From Bacillus fungorum (GTDB lineage: Bacteria > Bacillota > Bacilli > Bacillales > Bacillaceae_G), in NCBI RefSeq assembly GCF_002746455.1, contig NZ_NWUW01000008.1, forward strand, positions 1-64,000: 64,000 bases of DNA, written 5' to 3'. The notes under the pieces were generated by a model. It was not told the origin of the DNA, did no database searches, and saw only the letters and a program-made list of their open reading frames with translations. How positions within the stretch are numbered: position 1 is the stretch's first letter; the number at the start of each line of letters is the position of its first letter. This document shows, in pieces, positions 6,958 through 15,949 of the stretch. The position numbers were made by a program, and so were the translations under genes.

Positions 6958-8226
6958 ATGTCTAATCATTTTAATAAAACAATTTCAGTTAAAAAGGGAA
7001 CAGCTTTATACGTCGGAGCGGTTTTAGGATCAGGAATACTTATATTACCTGGTATGACAGCAAGTGTAGCAGAAGGGAATGCCATTGTTTCTTGGCTTGT
7101 TATGATTTCACTTAGTATTCCACTTGCATTCACATTTGCTTTTTTATCAATTGAGCATCCAAGTGCAGGTGGAATTGCTACTTTTTCAGAAAAAGCTTTT
7201 GGCAAAAATATAGGTGCCATTATAGGTTGGTCTTTTTTTATAGCGGGTAGCGTTGGACAAATCGTTGTATCATTGACCGGTGGCATGTATATAGTGAAAG
7301 TATTTGCTTTACCATCATATTTTTCATACGTTATAGCGCTAATTATTTTAAGTATTTCAATTGGCTTCAATTTATACGGGTCAAAAATGAGTGGATTGTT
7401 TCAAGTATGTATAGGTGTATTAACTTCCTTTATTTTAATCGTAACAATTATAAGTTCACTACCTTATATTGAAGTGAAACATATAAATATACATATTTCT
7501 ATGCTAGAAATAAATCCAATTTTAGATGCATCATTATTAATTTTTTGGTCGTTTTTTGGGTGGGAAGCTATTGCAAGTTTAGCTCCAGAATTTAATACAC
7601 CTAGGAAAAGAAATATTATTTTGTCTACAGGATTTGCAATTGTTATTATTGGATTTTTATATATTGGTATTGCATTATCAGTAATTGGAACGAAATCCTA
7701 TCATATAAACGCTGATAATACTACAGCTTTAGTGCTTGTAATCAAGCAAACTTTAGGCGAACAATTTGCATGGATAATTGGATTTGTAGCTTTTATTATT
7801 TGTTTAGGGACAACAAATGCATTTATCGCAAGTATGGGCCGTTTAGGTTATTCATTAGGGCAGGAAGAAGTTGCACCACGTTATTTAGCACATATTAATA
7901 AAAAAAGAGAAACGCCAACAAATGCAATAAAAGTTGTAGGGTGTATTGCAATTATAGGTTTGCTAATAAGTTTCGTTTTTCAAATCAGTATAGATAACAT
8001 CGTATTAATACCAAACTCATTAGGAATTATTACATACCTAGTCGGTACTGCGGCCGGAATGAAATTAATAAAGAATAAGTTAGGTAAAAATTTTTCTATA
8101 GTAGCTTTTACATATTGCATAGCGGTTTATCCTTTTATTGGGGGAGTAATACTTATTCCAGTAGCCATATCATTTCTATGTTTATGCTATTTGCGTTTCA
8201 GTAGCAGAAGCAAGAAGTATAAATGA
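6958..8226 (+). CDS. APC-superfamily amino-acid transporter (YjeH-like)
   Basis: 422 residues with about 12 hydrophobic segments. The N-terminal TM1 motif VGAVLGSGILILPG is the typical unwound substrate-binding helix of APC permeases. GGAGGT at 6945-6950 fixes the ATG at 6958. Length and overall character resemble YjeH-type exporters of methionine and branched-chain amino acids. The substrate is not determined here, and an importer cannot be excluded. Location next to the divergent Lrp/AsnC regulator supports amino-acid-responsive control. Confidence 0.85.
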   Translation: MSNHFNKTISVKKGTALYVGAVLGSGILILPGMTASVAEGNAIVSWLVMISLSIPLAFTFAFLSIEHPSAGGIATFSEKAFGKNIGAIIGWSFFIAGSVGQIVVSLTGGMYIVKVFALPSYFSYVIALIILSISIGFNLYGSKMSGLFQVCIGVLTSFILIVTIISSLPYIEVKHINIHISMLEINPILDASLLIFWSFFGWEAIASLAPEFNTPRKRNIILSTGFAIVIIGFLYIGIALSVIGTKSYHINADNTTALVLVIKQTLGEQFAWIIGFVAFIICLGTTNAFIASMGRLGYSLGQEEVAPRYLAHINKKRETPTNAIKVVGCIAIIGLLISFVFQISIDNIVLIPNSLGIITYLVGTAAGMKLIKNKLGKNFSIVAFTYCIAVYPFIGGVILIPVAISFLCLCYLRFSSRSKKYK

Positions 8227-8342
8227 GAATGCATTTATAGAAATCTAAAAATTAAAATATATTAAAATTTTGTCGTTTCATATATAATTGTGTAGGGAGA
8301 AATATCTGTAACTATTTGTAAAAACAGGAGGCAGCTATAAAA

Positions 8343-9932
8343 ATGCATGAAATTGCTAAGTGGGATTTAGATCGATTGTATTCGAATGAGGATATTCTAA
8401 TTCCAATATTGGAGTTAAAAGAACAATATTTTGTAACAAAAGATATAGATATTCTTTCAAAACTTATACAAGCTATTGAAAAAGCAGAATACTATTTGTA
8501 CTGTCGATCGGCTGAAGAAAGTGTTTCATCTGACAATACTATATTGACTGTGAAAGTAAAGGAACTAAAAAGTGAAGTACAGCAAATAACAAAACAAAGT
8601 GAAGTGGAAACTTCCGATAATATTAATACTAGGTTAATAAAAGATGAACTAAGTGCATGGGAAAATATGTACATACAATTAAGAAATAAGATAGAAATAG
8701 AGTACAATAATAAGCAATTATCATTTGGACAAGCAAATAATATTGCAATGAATAGTGATAATGAAAAGGAAAGACTAGAAGTATTCGAGTTATTAACAAG
8801 TGCTTTACATAAGGAAAAAGAAATCTTTGCTACTGTATTAAACCAAATAGGAAGATTGCGTAATACAAAGAGTAATGCAAAAGAAGATAGAGAGATTTTA
8901 GTAGGGTCACTTCATGCGAATGGTATTTCAGAAACTGTATTATTACAAATGTGGAATGCGACAGAAGAAAATCTTGATAAATTAGTAAGTGTTTTAAACG
9001 TGTATAAGAAAGGGAAAGCATCGATTACATGGCATGAACTTATGACAGTAAACGAAAATAATGAAGTTATTATTCCCTTTTCAATAGCAGTACAAAACGT
9101 TTTTGATGCATTTAAGAATATAGATGAAGAATTAGCAGAATTTGCACGGGATGCAATAGTAAATGGATGGGTAGATGCGGAGCCAAGGGACAGTAAACCA
9201 CCAGGTGGGTTTTGCGCTCCTTTTTTCAGTGAGAAAGAATCGCGAATCTCTATGTGTTATGACGGGAGTATCGATAGTGTAAGAGTACTTGCCCACGAAC
9301 TAGGACATGCTTGGCATTTTTATAATATGAGTTTTGAACAAGCTACTTCTTTTTTAGATGATTATTTGCCAATGAGTACGGCTGAATCAGCGTCTATTTT
9401 CTTTGAAACCGTGCTAATAAATTATCTAATTCAAACAACAGATAGTATAGATATGAAAAAGTCATTGCTTAGTTGGAAAATAAGAAACAGTTTTAATTAT
9501 GTAATGGCAATTCGAGCATCGTTTGAATTTGAGAAGAATTTTTATGAAAAGTGTAAAGAAGGTTCTTTAAGTGCTGATGAAATTGAGAAGTTATCTATAG
9601 CAGCGCAAGAAAAAGCATATGGGAATGCATTATTAGAATATCAGCCGTTTGTTTGGATGAAATATGTTCAGTTTTATATAGCAGATATTCCTTTTTATAA
9701 TTATCCATACACATTTGGTTATTTAGCTAGTTTTAGTTTATTAGAGATGGCTCAAGAAACTAAAAGTACATTTCATTCGAAATATAAAGAGTTTTTACGA
9801 GAAACAGGAAAAGCTCCAGTGAAAGAGCTTATGAAAAAATATTTTGAAATAGATATAACAAGCTATGAATTTTGGGATAAAGCTTTTAAACAAATTTCTA
9901 AAGATATCGATGAATATTTGCAACTTACGTAA
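8343..9932 (+). CDS. M3-family oligoendopeptidase (PepF-like)
   Basis: 529 residues. The zinc motif HELGHAWHFY starts at about H318, and downstream the helix MSTAESASIFFE supplies the third ligand, as in M3 peptidases (HExxH...E). The N-terminal ~200 residues are helical, as in oligoendopeptidase F. No signal peptide, so a cytoplasmic oligopeptidase is expected. AGGAGGC precedes the ATG. It is followed after 12 nt by a TagA-like transferase and then a nucleosidase/HAD fusion. The three probably form one transcript although no shared pathway is evident. A second, distinct M3 enzyme is at 49043. Confidence 0.88.
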   Translation: MHEIAKWDLDRLYSNEDILIPILELKEQYFVTKDIDILSKLIQAIEKAEYYLYCRSAEESVSSDNTILTVKVKELKSEVQQITKQSEVETSDNINTRLIKDELSAWENMYIQLRNKIEIEYNNKQLSFGQANNIAMNSDNEKERLEVFELLTSALHKEKEIFATVLNQIGRLRNTKSNAKEDREILVGSLHANGISETVLLQMWNATEENLDKLVSVLNVYKKGKASITWHELMTVNENNEVIIPFSIAVQNVFDAFKNIDEELAEFARDAIVNGWVDAEPRDSKPPGGFCAPFFSEKESRISMCYDGSIDSVRVLAHELGHAWHFYNMSFEQATSFLDDYLPMSTAESASIFFETVLINYLIQTTDSIDMKKSLLSWKIRNSFNYVMAIRASFEFEKNFYEKCKEGSLSADEIEKLSIAAQEKAYGNALLEYQPFVWMKYVQFYIADIPFYNYPYTFGYLASFSLLEMAQETKSTFHSKYKEFLRETGKAPVKELMKKYFEIDITSYEFWDKAFKQISKDIDEYLQLT

Positions 9933-9944
9933 GGGGAGAGTATA

Positions 9945-10694
9945 GTGGATTACCAGCTTATAAAAGGAATACCTTTTTCAACTTTAGAGTCTGCAAAAGC
10001 TATAAGTTTATTAAAAGGTTGGCTACATGAACAACAAGAGAAACCAAGGTTTGTAGTAACTGCAAATCCTGAAATTGTTATGTCTGCAAAGGAAAACACA
10101 GAAAAATCAAAGCAGTTTAAAAAGATGTTACTATCTGCGGATTTAATAACAGCGGATGGGATTGGCGTCATAATTGGCTCGAAAATATTGAAGGGAACTT
10201 TGAAAGAACGTGTTACTGGGGCAGATATTACTCACGATTTAATAAAATATTGTAATGACAATGGATACCGTGTCTTTCTTTTTGGAGCCGCACCAGAAAG
10301 TAATAAAAAGGCATTATTAAAATTAAATGAGCAGTTCCCAGGAGCACAGTTTAAAGGACAGCATGGATTTGTAAATGTTGAAGAAATAGAAGAAGTAAAA
10401 ATAAAAATCAAGCAATTCAAGCCGCACTTATTGCTAGTAGGACTAGGATCACCAAAACAAGAAGAATTCATCTATGAAAACATACAAACATTAAACGTTC
10501 CGCTATCTATTGGTATTGGAGGAATGATTGATATAATATCTGGTACTGTAAAAAGAGCACCGAAAATTATGAGGGATACTGGAACCGAATGGCTGTATAG
10601 GTTACTCTCACAGCCGAAACGGTTAAAGAGACAATTTGTACTTCCGAAATTTTTATTTTCGGTTATGTCTGAAAGAATTAAAGGGAGTAATTAA
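9945..10694 (+). CDS. WecG/TagA/CpsF family glycosyltransferase
   Basis: 249 residues, GTG start behind GGGGAGAG. Conserved family motifs are TANPEIVMSAKEN, ADGIGV, GAAPESNKKAL, VGLGSPKQE and the terminal GGMIDIISGTVKRAP...EWLYRL. Family enzymes transfer N-acetyl-mannosaminyl or related residues from UDP-sugar to a lipid-linked sugar, e.g. TagA in wall teichoic acid linkage-unit synthesis. No other teichoic-acid or capsule genes are adjacent, so the acceptor is unclear. Gaps of 12 and 17 nt to its neighbours suggest co-transcription. Confidence 0.88.
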   Translation: MDYQLIKGIPFSTLESAKAISLLKGWLHEQQEKPRFVVTANPEIVMSAKENTEKSKQFKKMLLSADLITADGIGVIIGSKILKGTLKERVTGADITHDLIKYCNDNGYRVFLFGAAPESNKKALLKLNEQFPGAQFKGQHGFVNVEEIEEVKIKIKQFKPHLLLVGLGSPKQEEFIYENIQTLNVPLSIGIGGMIDIISGTVKRAPKIMRDTGTEWLYRLLSQPKRLKRQFVLPKFLFSVMSERIKGSN

Positions 10695-10711
10695 TAAAGG
10701 GGACTATATAC

Positions 10712-12091
10712 ATGAACAAAATCGGCATTATCGGAGCAATGCAAATTGAAATAGACTTACTTTTAGAAAAACTAGTTATAAAAGAAGAACAAATAATTGC
10801 GGGAATACCTTTTTACGTTGGAGAATTCATGGGAACAGAAGTAATTATTACACGTTCTGGTGTAGGGAAAGTAAATGCAGCTGCATGTACGCAAACGTTA
10901 ATTCATAAATTTGATGTAGATGCTATCATCAATACGGGTATTGCTGGCGGGTTACACCCGGATGTAAAAGTTGGCGATGTAGTTATTTCAACGAATGTTA
11001 CCCATCATGATGTAAGTAAAACTCAAATGAAAAACTTATTCCCGTTCCAAGAAGAATTTAATGCAAGTAAGGAATTAATAGAGTTAGCACGTAAAGCAAG
11101 CAATAGTAGTAGTAGTTTACATATGGAGGTTCATGAAGGAAGAATTGTCAGCGGTGAATGTTTTGTTGAAGATTCAAAACTAAAAGCGAAGTTAATAGAA
11201 GAATATGCACCGCATTGTACAGAAATGGAAGGTGCAGCAATTGGACATGTTGCCCACATAAATGAAGTCCCTTTTCTCGTTATACGATGTATTTCTGACA
11301 GTGCAGACGATGAAGCTCAAGTTTCCTATGATGACTTCGCAAAAACGGCAGCGAATTATTGTTCAGAAATTATCGTTGAGATGCTGAAAAATATATCGAG
11401 TAAAACTTATAGTTCAAAAGGAGAAGATGAAATGTTACAAGCATTAATTTTTGATATGGACGGAACGTTATTTCAAACAGATAAAATTTTAGAATTATCG
11501 TTAGATGATACTTTTGAACATTTAAGATCATTACAATTATGGGATACGGTAACACCTATTGAAAAATACCGTGAAATCATGGGTGTGCCTTTACCGAAAG
11601 TTTGGGAAACTTTATTACCGAATCATTCTATTGAAGTAAGAGAACAAACTGATGCATATTTTTTAGAAAGATTAATTGAAAACATTAAGAGTGGAAAAGG
11701 TGCTTTATATCCGAACGTAAAAGAAATTTTTGCATATATAAAAGAAAATAATTGTTCAATTTATATTGCAAGTAATGGTTTAACTGAATACTTAAGAGCA
11801 ATCGTATCTTATTACGCTTTAGACCAATGGGTTACTCAAACATTTAGTATTGAACAAATAAACTCGCTTAATAAAAGCGACTTAGTAAAAAGTATTTTGA
11901 ACAAATATGATATAAAAGAAGCAGCGGTAGTCGGGGATCGTTTATCTGATATAAACGCAGCTAAAGATAATGGTTTGATTGCAGTTGGTTGCAATTTTGA
12001 TTTTGCACAAGAAGATGAGCTTGCTCAGGCGGATATAGTAATAGATGATTTACTGGAGCTGAAGGGGATATTACCTGTTTTGCAGAAATAA
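10712..12091 (+). CDS. Fused MTA/SAH nucleosidase - HAD hydrolase
   Basis: A 459-residue two-domain protein. Residues 1-~230 are an MTA/SAH nucleosidase: GIIGAMQIEID with the general-acid Glu at 13, GIAGG, EMEGAAIGHV and CISDSADD. Residues ~241-459 are a HAD-superfamily phosphatase: FDMDGTLF nucleophile motif, SNG motif II and VGDRLSDINAA motif IV. Nucleosidase releases adenine from methylthioadenosine or SAH; the HAD domain could act on a phosphorylated sugar, but that is inference. At the junction (11417-11434) an AAAGGAG sits 8 nt before an in-frame ATG (Met241), so the HAD domain may also be made alone. Confidence 0.85.
   Translation: MNKIGIIGAMQIEIDLLLEKLVIKEEQIIAGIPFYVGEFMGTEVIITRSGVGKVNAAACTQTLIHKFDVDAIINTGIAGGLHPDVKVGDVVISTNVTHHDVSKTQMKNLFPFQEEFNASKELIELARKASNSSSSLHMEVHEGRIVSGECFVEDSKLKAKLIEEYAPHCTEMEGAAIGHVAHINEVPFLVIRCISDSADDEAQVSYDDFAKTAANYCSEIIVEMLKNISSKTYSSKGEDEMLQALIFDMDGTLFQTDKILELSLDDTFEHLRSLQLWDTVTPIEKYREIMGVPLPKVWETLLPNHSIEVREQTDAYFLERLIENIKSGKGALYPNVKEIFAYIKENNCSIYIASNGLTEYLRAIVSYYALDQWVTQTFSIEQINSLNKSDLVKSILNKYDIKEAAVVGDRLSDINAAKDNGLIAVGCNFDFAQEDELAQADIVIDDLLELKGILPVLQK
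11417..11434 (+). promoter_or_regulatory. Internal ribosome binding site and start at the nucleosidase/HAD junction
   Basis: AAAGGAG (11417-11423) followed by 8 nt and an in-frame ATG at 11432, exactly where the HAD domain begins. This looks like the retained start site of a formerly separate gene and could drive a second, shorter product. Confidence 0.5.
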
Positions 12092-12391
12092 TAAAGGTAT
12101 TTAATTTATAATAAAATCATTTAAAAAAATAATATAATTTTTTAAAAATCCTTCTCCTATTAATGAAGCAGATTAGTTCAATAAAGTACCAAAAAAGAAC
12201 TTGTAGCTTCTGAAGAAGTGGGATAAAAGAAAGATTATAAATTCAAAATAGCCTCTGTTATATAGAGGTATAGAGATTATAATTCATTTGTGATGAATTA
12301 GTAATAGTTTGATTTGTTTAAAAACTGAGTAGAGGATTATAAAGTGTGCAGTTTTGCCAATTCCTATATGTCTTATTTCACGGAGTAAAAT
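12092..12391. other. 300-nt intergenic region, no gene seen
   Basis: AT-rich with only weak hairpins (for example CCTCTGTTATATAGAGG near 12251-12267). No terminator with a convincing T-tract and no supported ORF. Confidence 0.6.
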
Positions 12392-13096
12392 ATGCTTAAA
12401 GATAATGTTAAAATTAGTAATATTCCTACAGTTTTATGGGGAGATAAGAGTGAAAAAGTTTTTATTGCAGTACATGGAAATATGTCAAATAAGGAAGATG
12501 CAGTTATTCAAATACTAGCTGAAGAAGCTAATCAAAAAGGTTATCAAGTATTAAGCTTTGATTTACCTGAGCATGGAGAAAGAACAAATGATAATACACC
12601 TTGCAAAGTACAGGTTTGTGTTAGTGAATTATCTATAATTATGAATTACGCAAAAGAACATTGGAAACAAGTAAGTGTGTTTGCATGTAGTATTGGAGCT
12701 TATTTTAGCCTTTTAGCCTATCAAAATGATGTGATAGAAAAGGCATTATTTTTATCACCAGTAGTTAATATGGAACGAATTATTGAAAATATGATGAAAT
12801 GGTTTAATGTAACACCGGAGCTTTTGCAAAAAGAAAGGACTATAGAGACACCAATTGGCCAAAAGTTATATTGGGATTATTTATGCTATGTAAAAGAACA
12901 TCCTATTAATACATGGAATATAGATACATATATTATGTATGGAGCCAAGGATGAACTGTGTGAATTTGAAATTATTAACGATTTTACAAAAAAACATCGT
13001 TGTGAATTAGAAGTCGTGGAGACAGCGAAACATTACTTTCATACTGAGGAACAGTTAAAAATATTTGAACAGTGGTTACACAAGCATATCGATTAA
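12392..13096 (+). CDS. Alpha/beta-fold hydrolase
   Basis: 234 residues. An early FIAVHGNMSNKEDA oxyanion-hole region, a DLPEHGER strand-turn, the nucleophile elbow ACSIGAY and a C-terminal KHYFH histidine region fit a serine hydrolase of the alpha/beta fold, somewhat like small esterases or BAAT/DLH-like hydrolases. Cytoplasmic, monocistronic. Substrate not predictable. CGGAG lies 7 nt before the ATG. Confidence 0.75.
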   Translation: MLKDNVKISNIPTVLWGDKSEKVFIAVHGNMSNKEDAVIQILAEEANQKGYQVLSFDLPEHGERTNDNTPCKVQVCVSELSIIMNYAKEHWKQVSVFACSIGAYFSLLAYQNDVIEKALFLSPVVNMERIIENMMKWFNVTPELLQKERTIETPIGQKLYWDYLCYVKEHPINTWNIDTYIMYGAKDELCEFEIINDFTKKHRCELEVVETAKHYFHTEEQLKIFEQWLHKHID

Positions 13097-13385
13097 GAAA
13101 TTATAATTTATCTTGAACCTATTAGAGAAGAATGGTGAATATATAAACTGATATTATATTTAAGAGACATTATAAAAGTATTCACTTAAACAAACAGGTG
13201 CTTTAGTTCAATAAGAATTTTTGTCACAATTTAGTACAAAATATCGTTCTGGGGTACTATAGAATTTTAGCTTAATGGGCATTGGGAGGTTACCCTGATA
13301 GAGCTATTTTTCCTTTTATGCAGGGAAACAAGCATTATTTTCGAATATGTAGTTAGTAAGGTTACGTAAAGGAGGAGAAATTGAA

Positions 13386-13850
13386 ATGAATCCATATGAT
13401 TTAAAAATAAAAGAATATTTAAATGAAACTAAGATTAATGCGCAACATTTAATTTTGAACGAATCTTGTCATTCTGTGGAGGAAGCAGCTAAAGCTGTTA
13501 ATGCGTATAAAGAAGAATTTGTAAAAAATATTTGTATGATGGATCAGAATGGGAATTTAATTGTAGCAATTGTAAAAGGGGAAGATCGTGCTAGTACATC
13601 TAGAGTAAGTAAAGCATTAAATATTGCGCGACCACGGTTAGCAACGGAAAATGAGGTATTAGAAGGAACAGGTTATCCAGCAGGAGGTGTCCCTTCCTTT
13701 GGGTATCGAGCTGAATTTTTAATTGATCCTAGAGTAACAGAATTGACTTATGTATTTACTGGAGGAGGGTCACCTAATTCTTTAGTGAAAATAACAGTTG
13801 AAGATTTATTAAAAGTGAATAAGGGACTAGTTGTACGAATAAGAAAATAA
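13386..13850 (+). CDS. YbaK/EbsC-type (prolyl-tRNA editing domain) protein
   Basis: 154 residues. It has the YbaK fold pattern: SVEEAAKAVNAYKEEFVKNI, LIVAIVKGEDRAS with the conserved Lys, RPRLATENEVLEGTGYPAGGVPSFGY and FTGGGSPNSLVKI. Members hydrolyse mis-charged aminoacyl-tRNAs such as Cys-tRNA(Pro) or act as free-standing INS-like editing domains. Substrate specificity cannot be read from the sequence. AAAGGAGGAG precedes the ATG. Short inverted CTTrATGGGCAT strings flank the gene at 13271 and 13954. Confidence 0.85.
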   Translation: MNPYDLKIKEYLNETKINAQHLILNESCHSVEEAAKAVNAYKEEFVKNICMMDQNGNLIVAIVKGEDRASTSRVSKALNIARPRLATENEVLEGTGYPAGGVPSFGYRAEFLIDPRVTELTYVFTGGGSPNSLVKITVEDLLKVNKGLVVRIRK

Positions 13851-14003
13851 ATACAGCAAGATAATAACATGAAATCAGTAGCGTGTATTTCATTAAAAAC
13901 ACTTTCATTTCTATGGAAACAACTTTATTATCACTTCACACCATGCCCATCAAGTTAAAGAGAAATTGTATCTATAAAACGAAAAAAACAGTATTCTTTC
14001 TGT

Positions 14004-14039
14004 AGAATCATAGGAAAGCATGACGTTTTTTATGATTCT
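14004..14039. terminator. Hairpin downstream of the YbaK-type gene
   Basis: AGAATCATA / TATGATTCT arms with an 18-nt loop; weak as a terminator because the T-run is inside the loop. Confidence 0.35.
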
Positions 14040-14138
14040 TTCGATTCAAGATGTATTAATATTATTTTAGTTATCATAAAATATAGGTTTGCGAAGTATT
14101 TTTTATCAAACTTTATTTAAAAGCTACATTAAGTTTTA

Positions 14139-14168
14139 AGGTAGAAGGACTGTCCTTCTACCTTTTTG
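14139..14168. terminator. Terminator-like hairpin
   Basis: AAGGTAGAAGGA / TCCTTCTACCTT with a CTG loop and TTTTT tail. It lies about 290 nt after the YbaK-type stop, with no intact gene directly before it. Confidence 0.75.
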
Positions 14169-14354
14169 TTCAGTTATTTTGTATCAATAATTTTTAATAT
14201 ATTTAGAGTCGTTTATTCGGTAAATAAATAACAACAATAAAAATGAAGAGAAAATAGTGGGTGAAGGACTAAATAATAAAATGAATATGTAATTCCGGTG
14301 ATGGACGATACTAAACGGAATCATTAAACTTGTTAAATAGAAAAGAGGAATAAT

Positions 14355-14612
14355 ATGGATAAACAATATAGTAATCAGAATAGGGGTGAAAAACTGACCG
14401 AGAGAATGATGACTACGCCAGTAGTATGGCCAGGTGACAAGAAGGCATTTTTCACGATATGTTTTTCTTATTCCCCTTTTCAAGGTGAGGGGCAAAAACA
14501 CCCTATATCTTTTAGGATAAAAAGAATGTCTTTATTATGGTGACCTCTGCAAATGGATTTGTGAAGAAAGAAGTATATAAAGGATCTAGTCACTATAAGG
14601 TAGTATAGAAAT
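14355..14612 (+). pseudogene. Possible decayed gene remnant
   Basis: A 62-codon frame opens after GAGGAATAAT with MDKQYSNQNRGEKLTER and TPVVWPGDKKAFFTICFSY, then ends. A second protein-like segment (KNVFIMVTSANGFVKKEVYK) continues in another frame to 14609-14612. The W-P-x-x-K-K-A stretch faintly recalls polysaccharide-deacetylase N-termini, but this is too short to assign. Likely a frameshifted relic, or a chance ORF. Confidence 0.25.
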
Positions 14613-14763
14613 AGCTATCCAAACAATATTTTTGGAAGCTATTTTGATCATCATGGGCTGCTATATTTGAAAAATACAAATACAATTTCATTTACCGAAT
14701 TATTATTACAAAAAAAACTCAGCTCCAAAAAATAAGCTTATGAGATCACTGTTTTCTAGTCAA

Positions 14764-15180
14764 TTAGGTTTTAACTTTCATTTGTTTCAATAATACCCTC
14801 GGATCACCTTTTACATAATAAAAATGCGGATTATTTTCATCATCATAAAGCATAATATAAGGTTTTTCGTTAAGCGGGAGAAGAATAAGTACTTCATCAA
14901 TTGTTGTATGCAACCATTTATTGGTAATAGAAACTGGTTTAGATAAAGGGATTTTTATCATGTGACCATCTTTTGGGACGACGTTTAAGTTTTTGAATGG
15001 ACCAGTAATGGATTTAGCGTATTGAACAGCTTCTTTTTGAATAGCTGGATCTAAAGATTGTTTTTGAACGACCATTTCTTTTTGACAATCAAATACTTCA
15101 ATTTGTTGATTTGTATTTGCGAACGCATTTGTTGATAATAAGAAACAAAGAAGAGTAATGACCCCGATTTTTTTAATCAT
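14764..15180 (-). CDS. Small secreted protein, function unknown
   Basis: 138 residues. The ATG at 15180 is chosen because GCGAGGTG precedes it and it gives a clean signal peptide (MIKKIGVITLLCFLLSTNAFA). The mature part is soluble, with YAKSITGPFKNLNVVPKDG and a C-terminal PHFYYVKGDPRVLLKQM. Divergent from a two-component operon 121 nt away, so it may be a target or an extracytoplasmic input of that system. No family recognised. Confidence 0.75.
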   Translation of the reverse strand: MIKKIGVITLLCFLLSTNAFANTNQQIEVFDCQKEMVVQKQSLDPAIQKEAVQYAKSITGPFKNLNVVPKDGHMIKIPLSKPVSITNKWLHTTIDEVLILLPLNEKPYIMLYDDENNPHFYYVKGDPRVLLKQMKVKT

Positions 15181-15230
15181 AATACAACACCTCGCCTTTA
15201 CTATACCCTTAAAAGGTTTAAATATTTTTC

Positions 15231-15248
15231 TGTCACATTTATGTAACA
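15231..15248. promoter_or_regulatory. Inverted repeat in the secreted protein/two-component intergenic region
   Basis: TGTCACAT-TT-ATGTAACA, arms matching at 7 of 8 positions, lies between divergent genes where a response-regulator operator would be expected. Function is inference. Confidence 0.35.
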
Positions 15249-15301
15249 AAGAAATTGTATAATACAATTGGTTTTTGTTTAAAAGCAATGGAGGATAATG
15301 T

Positions 15302-15949
15302 ATGAAAGTATTAATCGCAGATGATGAACAAGATATGTTAAGGATTTTAAAAGCTTATTTTGAGAAAGAAAGCTTCGAAGTTTTATTAGCGAAAGACGGA
15401 GAAGAAGCACTTCAAATTTTTTATAATGAGAAAATAGATTTAGCTATTTTAGATTGGATGATGCCAGTATGTAATGGTATTACTGTCTGTCAGGAAATGA
15501 AAAAGAATTCGAGCATAAAAGTATTAATGCTTACGGCGAAAAGCGAAAGTGAAGATGAATTAGCAGCGCTTCAAAGCGGGGCAGATGAGTACGTAAAAAA
15601 ACCATTTCATCCTGGGGTATTAATAACTAGAGCGAAAAAGCTTATACAGCATGATGATGTCATTCAAGTTCAAGATTTGAAAATAGATTTTACTAAAAAT
15701 AAAGTTTATAAAAATGACAAAGAGTTAGATATTACAAAAACAGAGCTAGAATTAATAAAGTGTTTTTTAAATCATAAAGGCATGATTTTAACTCGTAAAA
15801 AATTGTTAGATATCGTATGGGGGTTTGACTATTTTGGAGAAGAGCGAACGGTTGATACACATGTTAGAAGATTACGTAAAAAAGTAGGAGAAAATATTAT
15901 AAAGACGCACCGCGGGCTAGGATATAGTTTGGAGGAACAGAGTGAATAA
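15302..15949 (+). CDS. OmpR/PhoB-family response regulator
   Basis: 215 residues. Receiver domain with the acidic pair D8-D9, phospho-acceptor D51 (LAILDWMMP) and KPF motif near residue 100. The C-terminal winged helix has ERTVDTHVRRLRKKVG. The last 8 nt overlap the start of the histidine kinase gene, so the two are translationally coupled. Upstream is a divergent secreted protein. The stimulus cannot be inferred from sequence. Confidence 0.92.
   Translation: MKVLIADDEQDMLRILKAYFEKESFEVLLAKDGEEALQIFYNEKIDLAILDWMMPVCNGITVCQEMKKNSSIKVLMLTAKSESEDELAALQSGADEYVKKPFHPGVLITRAKKLIQHDDVIQVQDLKIDFTKNKVYKNDKELDITKTELELIKCFLNHKGMILTRKKLLDIVWGFDYFGEERTVDTHVRRLRKKVGENIIKTHRGLGYSLEEQSE

Larger units (their letters stand above)
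13851..14354. other. Gene-poor interval with two hairpins
   Basis: Contains a 9-bp dyad AGAATCATA/TATGATTCT (14004-14039) and the strong terminator at 14139-14168. No supported ORF; a 105-codon minus-strand frame across 14184-14501 lacks a credible start and looks like a shadow. Confidence 0.5.

Noticed and set aside
13097..13385. Possible structured leader or riboswitch before the YbaK-type gene
   Set aside because: The stretch has a few GC-richer motifs (GGGAGGTTACCC, CAGGGAAAC) but matches no riboswitch or T-box consensus that I know.
14184..14501. 105-codon hydrophobic minus-strand ORF
   Set aside because: No ribosome binding site, composition reflects T-rich antisense of AT-rich DNA, and it overlaps the better plus-strand remnant.
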